A DNA stretch of 64,000 bases, from NCBI RefSeq assembly GCF_009674485.1, contig NZ_WKJJ01000008.1, positions 186,001 to 250,000 on the forward strand, in the 5' to 3' direction. Shown here in pieces: positions 58,274 through 64,000 of the stretch. The stretch comes from Pseudoduganella rivuli (lineage in GTDB: Bacteria > Pseudomonadota > Gammaproteobacteria > Burkholderiales > Burkholderiaceae_D). Both the position numbers and the translations under genes were made by a program. The notes below the pieces were generated by a model. It saw nothing but the letters and a program-made list of their open reading frames with translations, made no database searches and was not told where the DNA came from. How positions within the stretch are numbered: the first letter of the stretch is position 1; every line of letters starts with the position of its first letter.

Positions 58274-61135
58274 TTACGCCAGGTCGCTGGACAACCCCAC
58301 GCGCCGCCGCTCGCCGCGCAGCATCGGCGGTTGCACCAGGTTAGTCACCACCCGCACTTCGCCGCTGGCCACGGTTTGCTCCAGCTGCTGCATCATGCGC
58401 CGGAAGAGGCCGTCGCCCTGCGTGGTCTCCGTGCAGTACAGCGCGGCCCACGCATTGCGGCCGGAATTCTTGGCGATGTACAGGCCCATGTCGGCCAGTT
58501 CCACCACCTGGCTCCACGTCAGCAAGCGCGGTTGCGACGGCATGAAGGGGAAGCAGGCGTAACCGATCGAGCACGTCTTGGTGAGCGCCGTGCCATCGGG
58601 CAGGATGAAGTCGCGGTGCGCAACGGCGCGGCGGATACGCTCGGCCACCACCTTGGCTTCTTCGCGGTCCGTGGCGCGCGCCAGCACGAGGAATTCTTCG
58701 CCGCCCCAGCGCACCAGGTAATCCGATTCACGGAACACTTCGCGCAAGCGCTCCTGCATTTGCACCAGCACCGCATCGCCGGCCGCGTGGCCATAGCGGT
58801 CGTTGACTTCCTTGAAGTGGTCCAGGTCGACCATGAAGAACACCAGGTCCTTGTTATCCTTGTACGGGCTGACTTCACGCTCCGCGGCGAGCCCCGGCTG
58901 TTCGTGGCGGCGCAGCGCCATCGCCACGTCCGAATCCACGTGCTGCAGGAAGAAGCGGCGGTTGCGCAAGCCCGTCAACTGGTCCGTCAGGCTGACTTCC
59001 TCCAGCGTGTGGTAAGCCCGTTCCAGCTCGATGTTCTTGTCCATCAGTTGCGCGCGGGTGGCGGCCACTTCGCGATAGGCGCTGGCGTTATCCAGCGCGA
59101 TGGCGCCGTAGGCGCACAGCGTGGAAAACACCAGCCGTTCCCGTTCGCCATAGGCGCGGGCGCGCAGCGATTGCACGGTCATCGCGCCCAGCACGCGCTC
59201 ACCCACGCACAGCGGCGCAAACAGCAGGCTCAGTGTCGGCAACGTGCCGGGGATCAGGTTGGGCGTGGCGCCATCTTCATCGAGTTCGATCAGGATTTCG
59301 CGCCGTTCGCGGATGCAGCGCGCGGAGTTCGCGTGCGGGTCCGACAGCGCATAGCAGGTCGGCGGCAAATCCTGGCCCGCTTCCTTGCAGAACGCGCAGC
59401 ACAGCGACTCGCCGCCCGGCTGCAGCAGGAAGATGGAAAAATGCGTGGCGTCCAGCAAGCCGTGCACGTGGCGGTCCAGCACGCGGTAGACCGCCGCCAC
59501 ATCCAGGTGCGCCGTGATTTCCTGGCCGATGGCCGACAGGTGCGCCAGCGTGGCATTGGTGCGCTGCAAGACCTGCGCGCGCTGCGCTTCGGAAGCCGCC
59601 AGCTGGCGGTGATGCTCGCCTTCCGTCTGCGCCCGCTCCGTGCGGTATTGCACCTGCATGGCGACGGCGCGGCTGGTGGCTTCCTGGCTGTGCGTCTGGT
59701 CGCGCACGGCATTGGCTTGCAGTGACACTTCATACGCCTTGCGGTAATCTCCCGCCGCCGCATATTCACGGGCGGCGGCATCGAGCAAGGCGGCCGGCAC
59801 CTGGTAGCCATCGATGGTGGAGGCCAAATTCATGGCCGCTTCCAGGTAATGCAGCACCGCATTGGGCGCCGCCATGTCGCGCGGCCCCGGCAACGCATGG
59901 CCGTGGCGCGCGTGGATCTGCGCCAGCACGCGCAGCGCGGCGATCTGGTTGCCGATATCGCCGGTACCGCATGCCATCTCCAGCGCGGACAGCGCCACCG
60001 CCTGCGCATCGTGCGGCCGGTCCAGCTGCGACAGCGCATGCGCCTGGCCGCGCCGCGCGCTGCTCTTGAAATCGCTCTGGCCCAGCTGGTCGCCGCGCAA
60101 CTGCAATTGCTGGAAGCTGTCCAGCGCCAGCTGTGCGTCGCCCAGGTCCAGCGCCAGGTCGCCCTGGTATTCCAGCGCCACCGCATAGGCGCGCGAGGAA
60201 GCCAGCGGCGCCAGCGCCAGCAAGGCTTCATGCAGCAATTCGCGCGCGGCGGCGCCCTGCCCCAGGTGGCGCAGGGTTTCAGAGGTCTGCATCAGGCACA
60301 GGCCCACGCACATCGGCCAGCCCGTCGGGCGGGCCAGTTCCAGCGCGCGCTGCATCCATTCCAGCGCCGCGTCATGCGCATTGAGGCTGGTAAAACCGTT
60401 GCCGATATTGGTGGCGATGGTGATGGCGCGGCGCACCTGCCCCGTCGCCATGGCCGCTTCGAACGACAGCATCAAGAGCGCCACGGCGCGGCCGAAATCC
60501 GCGCCCTGGAAAGCGCTGATGCCCGCGTAATCGCGCACCCAGCCCGCCACGGCCGGATGGGCATCGTCATCGTCCGTGAAGCGCTGGCCCCAGCGCGCAT
60601 TGGCTTCCTGCAAATTGTGGAATACGCAGAAAATCGCCGCAGCCGCATCGATGATGTCGGCGCGAATGGTGTCGCCCGCGGCGCGCGCATCGGCCGACGC
60701 GATGGCCAGTTCGCTGTTGCTGGCCACGCAGTCGCCACGGTCATTGGCGATCCACGCCAGCAGCCAGTGCGCGTCGGCGCAACCGAGTGCATTGCCTTCC
60801 CGTTCGAACGCCAGCAAGGCTTGCTGCGCCAACCCTTCGCCCACTTCCAGCTTGCCGACCAGCCACTGCGCTTCCGCTTCAATCAGCGTGAAACGGGCCG
60901 CCAGCAACGCGGCCGCCGCTTCCAGGTCGGTCCGGATGGCGGTGGCTTGCAGGCTGCCCGTCAGCGCCTCGGCCAGCCCGGCCGCCTCCTGCGCCAACAG
61001 GCGTGCGCGCGCGACGTCGCGCTGGCGTAAATGCCAGGCAAGCTCGGCCAGCAGCAACAGGCGGGCGTTACCTTGTGTCTCAGGTAACTGCGCTTCCCAT
61101 TGCGCCAGCACATCATCGGGCGCGAACATTTCCAA
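58274..61135 (-). CDS. TPR-GAF-GGDEF diguanylate cyclase
   Basis: A 953-residue soluble protein. Residues 1-500 are TPR-like helical repeats (LEWMQRALELARPTGWPMCV, ALEYQGDLALDLGDAQLALD), then a coiled coil, a GAF domain at about 530-700 with a Cys-rich SLCCAFCKEAGQDLPPTC segment, and the GGDEF domain with GGEEF near 812 and RESD inhibitory site. It should be an active cyclase. The cysteines in GAF suggest redox or metal sensing. The start is a TTG at 61135 with AGGA nine bases upstream, or the ATG at 61129 with no good site. Confidence 0.9.
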   Translation of the reverse strand: MEMFAPDDVLAQWEAQLPETQGNARLLLLAELAWHLRQRDVARARLLAQEAAGLAEALTGSLQATAIRTDLEAAAALLAARFTLIEAEAQWLVGKLEVGEGLAQQALLAFEREGNALGCADAHWLLAWIANDRGDCVASNSELAIASADARAAGDTIRADIIDAAAAIFCVFHNLQEANARWGQRFTDDDDAHPAVAGWVRDYAGISAFQGADFGRAVALLMLSFEAAMATGQVRRAITIATNIGNGFTSLNAHDAALEWMQRALELARPTGWPMCVGLCLMQTSETLRHLGQGAAARELLHEALLALAPLASSRAYAVALEYQGDLALDLGDAQLALDSFQQLQLRGDQLGQSDFKSSARRGQAHALSQLDRPHDAQAVALSALEMACGTGDIGNQIAALRVLAQIHARHGHALPGPRDMAAPNAVLHYLEAAMNLASTIDGYQVPAALLDAAAREYAAAGDYRKAYEVSLQANAVRDQTHSQEATSRAVAMQVQYRTERAQTEGEHHRQLAASEAQRAQVLQRTNATLAHLSAIGQEITAHLDVAAVYRVLDRHVHGLLDATHFSIFLLQPGGESLCCAFCKEAGQDLPPTCYALSDPHANSARCIRERREILIELDEDGATPNLIPGTLPTLSLLFAPLCVGERVLGAMTVQSLRARAYGERERLVFSTLCAYGAIALDNASAYREVAATRAQLMDKNIELERAYHTLEEVSLTDQLTGLRNRRFFLQHVDSDVAMALRRHEQPGLAAEREVSPYKDNKDLVFFMVDLDHFKEVNDRYGHAAGDAVLVQMQERLREVFRESDYLVRWGGEEFLVLARATDREEAKVVAERIRRAVAHRDFILPDGTALTKTCSIGYACFPFMPSQPRLLTWSQVVELADMGLYIAKNSGRNAWAALYCTETTQGDGLFRRMMQQLEQTVASGEVRVVTNLVQPPMLRGERRRVGLSSDLA

Positions 61136-61199
61136 TTTATTAATTCCTAGCGGATATTGCCGCAGTGCACTATCGGGAATGTCGCATTATTCCACAAGT

Positions 61200-62144
61200 T
61201 CAGCGCAACACTGCGACTGCGCCGGAAAATGTTAAAAACGACAGCGCCGTCGAGACCAGGATAATGCGGGCGATCCGCCCCGTGTTGGCGCCGAAGCGCT
61301 CCGCCAGCATGGCGACATTGCTGGCGCTGGGCAGGCAAGCCACCAGGATGATGACGTCCAGCGCCGCCGGATCGAGCGGGAGACCCAGCCGCAACGCAGC
61401 GTGGCCGATACACCACATCAGCAGCGGATGCAGCGCGAGCTTTTTCAGCGCGACCGGCACATATTCTCGCAGCGGCGTGGCGTCGGCCGTGCTCATCTGC
61501 GAGCGGGCCAGCACGGCGCCGATGGTAAACAGCGCAACGGGCGACGCCGCATCGGCCAGCAAGCCGATGGTTTTCGCCACCGGCCCCGGCAGGGCCAGGC
61601 CGGACGCGGACGTCAGCGCCCCCAGCGCGATGGCCCACGGCATAGGATTACTGATCATGCCTTTGAGCGCATTGCCGACGGCGGCCCGGCCGCTGCCGCT
61701 GCCCACGCGCGACAGCGCGATGCACAGCGACGCCGTGATCACCATGTCGATCACAATGGTCATGATCACGGGCCCGGATGAGCGGGGCCCGATCAGCGCC
61801 AGCAACAGCGGCACGCCCATGAAGCCGTTATTCGGGAAGGCCGCCACCAGCGCACCGAAGGCGGCATTGTTCCAGTCGATGCGGTGGCTCAGCGTCGCCG
61901 CCATCGTGATGCCCACAATCAGCAGCGCGCACAGCAAATAGACCGTGAACACGCCCGGATCCAGCAATTGCGCGATGGGCGTACTGGCGCCAAAGCGGTA
62001 CAGCATGCACGGCAGCGCAAAGTACAGCACAAAGGTATTCATCCCTGGAATGGCCACCAGGGGCAGCATGCCGCGCCGCACGGCGATATAGCCGCACAGC
62101 ACGAGCGCGAAAAAGGGAAAGGTGACGGCAAAAATGGCAAGCAT
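61200..62144 (-). CDS. AEC family (auxin efflux carrier) transporter
   Basis: A 314-residue membrane protein with ten predicted helices in two five-helix halves. It begins MLAIFAVTFPFFALVLCGYI and contains NTFVLYFALPCMLYRF, FPNNGFMGVPLLLALIGPRS, the discontinuous NPMPWAIALGALTSASG segment and LVACLPSASNVAMLAERFGA. Bacterial members export or import small organic acids such as malate or malonate. The substrate cannot be told. No ribosome binding site is obvious. The gene lies 64 bases upstream of the TPR-GGDEF gene on the same strand. Confidence 0.9.
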   Translation of the reverse strand: MLAIFAVTFPFFALVLCGYIAVRRGMLPLVAIPGMNTFVLYFALPCMLYRFGASTPIAQLLDPGVFTVYLLCALLIVGITMAATLSHRIDWNNAAFGALVAAFPNNGFMGVPLLLALIGPRSSGPVIMTIVIDMVITASLCIALSRVGSGSGRAAVGNALKGMISNPMPWAIALGALTSASGLALPGPVAKTIGLLADAASPVALFTIGAVLARSQMSTADATPLREYVPVALKKLALHPLLMWCIGHAALRLGLPLDPAALDVIILVACLPSASNVAMLAERFGANTGRIARIILVSTALSFLTFSGAVAVLR

Positions 62145-62183
62145 GGGTTGCCATTCTACCGGTGCCGCCGCCAGGCGGCATCA

Positions 62184-62208
62184 GCAGGGGGCGATACCCG
62201 CCCCCTGC
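62184..62208 (-). terminator. GC-rich hairpin after the DUF4142 gene
   Basis: GCAGGGGGC and GCCCCCTGC form a perfect 9-bp stem with a 7-base loop, 19 bases after the DUF4142 stop. There is no T-tract, so a terminator role is only probable. Confidence 0.4.
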
Positions 62209-62226
62209 CGTCACTGTCAGGCACCG

Positions 62227-62973
62227 TCAATATTTCACAGGCGGGTGCACGTCCTTGTTGGCCGGGTTGTCCGGGTGGTCCGTATTGCCGCTGGTCTTGT
62301 CGGCTTTCGGCTGGCGTTTGCCATAGGTCTTGCCCGATGCGCTGGCGTCCGGGCTGGCCGCGCGGCCTGAACCCGTATTGCCCGGCGCCGCGGTGGCGCC
62401 CATGGTGTCGGCGGCATTGGCCGACGTCCCCACCGGCGGCGGCGTGCCGGCGGTACGGGGGCTGACCCCATCCAGGCTGGCGCTCAGGGTTTCCACGTGG
62501 CCCAGGTGTTTGGCGACGGTGGGCTCCAGCTTGGCCGCCAGCGCCTTCACGTCCGCATCTTTCGCTTCGGACTGCACTTTTTGCACATAAGCATGGGTCG
62601 CTTTATGGTCGCTGATACCAGCCTGGGCCGCATATTCGCGGTCGAACGCATCACCGGACAGGCGCTGCAGTTTTTTCCCCATGGCCTTGTGTTTGGCGTC
62701 GGGCTCGGTGGGCAGCACCACACCCTTGCTCTGCGCGACCGTCATCACTTCCCGCAAACCTTTGCTGTGGTCATCGATCATTTGCTGGGCAAATGCTTTG
62801 ACTTCCGTGTTTTGCGACTTGTCCAGCGCAATCCGGCCGGCTTCAATTTCCGCGATATTGGCTTGCGCCAGTTGCTTCAACATGGCCTGGTCGGTTTTGG
62901 CGAGCGATTGCGCCTGGACTCCGGCCGCGCTCATCAAGGCTGCAATGGCCAGCGCGATTTTCACTTGTTTCAT
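62227..62973 (-). CDS. DUF4142 exported protein with basic tail
   Basis: A 248-residue protein. The signal peptide is IALAIAALMSAAGVQAQ. Residues about 20-165 form DUF4142, a ferritin-like four-helix bundle: AMLKQLAQANIAEIEAGRIA, NTEVKAFAQQMIDDHSKGLR and YAAQAGISDHKATHAYVQKV. The histidines (DDHS, SDHK, AKHLGH) recall metal ligands. The last 70 residues are Gly/Ala/Asn-rich and unstructured. The family is periplasmic and often near sigma-factor genes. AGAGGAG before the ATG. It is divergent from the ECF sigma gene and may be its target. Confidence 0.85.
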   Translation of the reverse strand: MKQVKIALAIAALMSAAGVQAQSLAKTDQAMLKQLAQANIAEIEAGRIALDKSQNTEVKAFAQQMIDDHSKGLREVMTVAQSKGVVLPTEPDAKHKAMGKKLQRLSGDAFDREYAAQAGISDHKATHAYVQKVQSEAKDADVKALAAKLEPTVAKHLGHVETLSASLDGVSPRTAGTPPPVGTSANAADTMGATAAPGNTGSGRAASPDASASGKTYGKRQPKADKTSGNTDHPDNPANKDVHPPVKY

Positions 62974-63085
62974 TACGGTTCTCCTCTGGATTGGAAGCGC
63001 CGCTTTCAGGATAGTTATTTTATGCTGCCAATGTACACGCGCGCCGGACATATCGGCCGCAGCTTTCGGGCAAGCAATGGCATAC

Positions 63086-63095
63086 TTGTATACAA
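63086..63095. promoter_or_regulatory. TTGTATACAA palindrome upstream of the ECF sigma gene
   Basis: A perfect 10-bp inverted repeat, 32 bases before the sigma gene start. Its inner TATACA could be part of a -10. Nearly the same string (CTTGTATACA) recurs at about 63316 inside the sigma gene. Confidence 0.3.
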
Positions 63096-63127
63096 ATGCG
63101 CTGCCCCCGCCTCAGGAAGGAACCGCC

Positions 63128-63592
63128 ATGCCCGACGACAGCAACAGCCTGGTAGCCTGCATCCCCCGCCTGCGCCGCTATGCGCGTGCACTGGTGGGCG
63201 ACAGGGCTGCCGCCGACGAACTGGTGCAAGACACCATGGAACGCGGCTGGCACCGGCTGTCGACGTGGCGACGCGGCAGCGATATGCGGCCCTGGCTGTT
63301 CAACATCCTGCATGGCTTGTATACAGAGCGGCAGCGCCACAGCCCTGCCGGCTCACCGTCACAGGAACGGCTGGACATGCGCGACATGCAGGCGGCCTTG
63401 CTGCAATTGCCGCCGGAGCAGCGCGAAGTGCTGTTGCTGGTGGCGCTGGAAGAGATGCGCTATGAAGAAGTCGCGGAAGTCTTGCAAATCCCGCTCGGCA
63501 CGGTGCTGTCGCGCCTGTCGCGGGCCCGTGAACGGTTGCGGCTGACGATGCTGGGGCAGGCGCCCGCCTCGCCGCTGAAGGTGGTCAAATGA
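63128..63592 (+). CDS. ECF-family RNA polymerase sigma factor
   Basis: A 154-residue sigma-70 family protein with region 2 (CIPRLRRYARALVGDRAAAD, then ELVQDTMERGW and DMRPWLFNILHGLY) and region 4 (LPPEQREVLLLVALEEMRYE, EVAEVLQIPLGTVLSRLSRA). The linker is short, as in small ECF factors. AAGGAAC before the ATG at 63128 sets the start; the longer frame upstream is in non-coding sequence. It overlaps the anti-sigma gene by four bases (ATGA), so the pair is translationally coupled. The trigger is unknown. Confidence 0.92.
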   Translation: MPDDSNSLVACIPRLRRYARALVGDRAAADELVQDTMERGWHRLSTWRRGSDMRPWLFNILHGLYTERQRHSPAGSPSQERLDMRDMQAALLQLPPEQREVLLLVALEEMRYEEVAEVLQIPLGTVLSRLSRARERLRLTMLGQAPASPLKVVK

Positions 63593-64000
63593 TTCCCGTT
63601 ACGGAAGCGGAATTGCAGGCGTGGGTCGACGGCAAGCTGGAACAGGCGCGCCAGGCCGACATTGCCAGCTATGTGAAAAATAATCAGCAGGAAGGCGAAC
63701 GGCTACGCGCCTACCGCCAGCAAAACATCGCGCTGCGTGCACTGTATGGCCCAGTCCTCGATGAAACCATTCCCCGCTCGATGCTGCGCACCCGCAACCT
63801 GTCGCGCTGGCTGTGGCCGATGCGGCGCTATGCGGCCAGTGTGGCGCTGATGTTATCGAGCGCCGTGCTGGGCTGGATGGCCCATGCCTACCTGGCGGAA
63901 CAGCAGTTGATCGCCAGCGCGCCGGGACCGGCGCTGGCGGCACGCGCCCTGCAGGCGCATGCCGTCTCTCTGCCGGAAGTGCGCCATCCGGTCGAAGTGG
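63589..64000 (+). CDS. Anti-sigma factor, partial (runs off the right edge)
   Basis: An ATG overlapping the sigma stop opens a frame that stays open to the window end, giving 137 residues. It starts MIPVTEAELQAWVDGKLEQA, the usual start of proteobacterial membrane anti-sigma factors, followed by helices that would bind the sigma factor. A single membrane helix lies near residues 80-100 (AASVALMLSSAVLGWMAHAY). The periplasmic part ends in HAVSLPEVRHPVEV, matching the family's conserved AHxxYxPEVRHPVEV block. The rest is missing. Confidence 0.88.
   Translation, partial: MIPVTEAELQAWVDGKLEQARQADIASYVKNNQQEGERLRAYRQQNIALRALYGPVLDETIPRSMLRTRNLSRWLWPMRRYAASVALMLSSAVLGWMAHAYLAEQQLIASAPGPALAARALQAHAVSLPEVRHPVEV

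Noticed and set aside
1..64000. tRNA, rRNA, CRISPR arrays, prophage or integron
   Set aside because: All intergenic spaces are under 300 bases and none shows cloverleaf, spaced direct repeats or phage structural genes.

Overview
The window is a GC-rich (roughly 60-65%), densely coded chromosomal segment. Gene content and codon use point to a betaproteobacterium of the Oxalobacteraceae (Massilia, Duganella or Janthinobacterium type). Supporting signs are a PhaM-like polyhydroxyalkanoate granule protein, paired DUF3108 proteins, DUF3016 and DUF4142 proteins, a DUF4214 lipoprotein and many multidomain c-di-GMP enzymes. This assignment is an inference from families; no rRNA or tRNA lies in the window. 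No gap without a gene exceeds 300 bases. There is no prophage and no CRISPR array. One complete insertion sequence is present.

Layout. 0-9.7 kb: Dot1-like methyltransferase, two GGDEF/EAL proteins around a dienelactone hydrolase, a divergent SDR/HxlR pair with repeated operators, a solute-binding-like protein, a thioesterase and a DUF3016 protein. 9.8-16.3 kb: Tat-exported PhoX phosphatase with a Pho box, a REC/HD-GYP regulator, a DUF4214-FKBP lipoprotein and a YefM-YoeB toxin-antitoxin pair. 16.3-23.8 kb: GAF-GAF histidine kinase, a small protein behind a LexA-like box, a 79-residue proline-rich protein, a membrane protein, a large CHASE/PAS/GAF/GGDEF cyclase and queC. 23.9-32.2 kb: tamA-tamB, a 53-residue Pro/His-rich protein, a DadA-type dehydrogenase and a membrane protein. 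32.3-35.8 kb: five-gene GbsR-regulator/DCC/membrane/DUF4166/TIGR01777 operon with a clear promoter-operator. 35.8-36.9 kb: IS1595-family element with 8-bp target duplication, lodged in the T-tract of the terminator of the next gene. 36.9-39.0 kb: an outer-membrane barrel and a PAS-PAS-GGDEF cyclase.

39.1-44.6 kb is a three-gene SMC/condensin-like operon (kleisin-like, MukE/KITE-like, SMC ATPase), resembling MksBEF or Wadjet without the nuclease. 44.7-46.6 kb holds two DUF3108 paralogues. 46.7-51.3 kb is a sulfur nanocompartment locus: rhodanese, serine O-acetyltransferase, XRE regulator, family 2 (SrpI-type) encapsulin and a SufS-like cysteine desulfurase with a 230-residue disordered cargo-loading extension. 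A 17-bp motif is repeated upstream of its two transcription units.

51.5-64 kb: PhaM-like protein, a short conserved protein, a histidine kinase/REC-TPR pair, 3-methyladenine glycosylase I coupled to an MnmC whose methyltransferase half looks degenerate, an OsmC-family protein, a TPR-GAF-GGDEF cyclase, an AEC permease, a DUF4142 protein, and an ECF sigma factor with an overlapping anti-sigma gene that runs off the right edge. The most notable units are the encapsulin-sulfur operon and the condensin-like operon; six c-di-GMP proteins and two further histidine-kinase genes give the window a strong signalling character.
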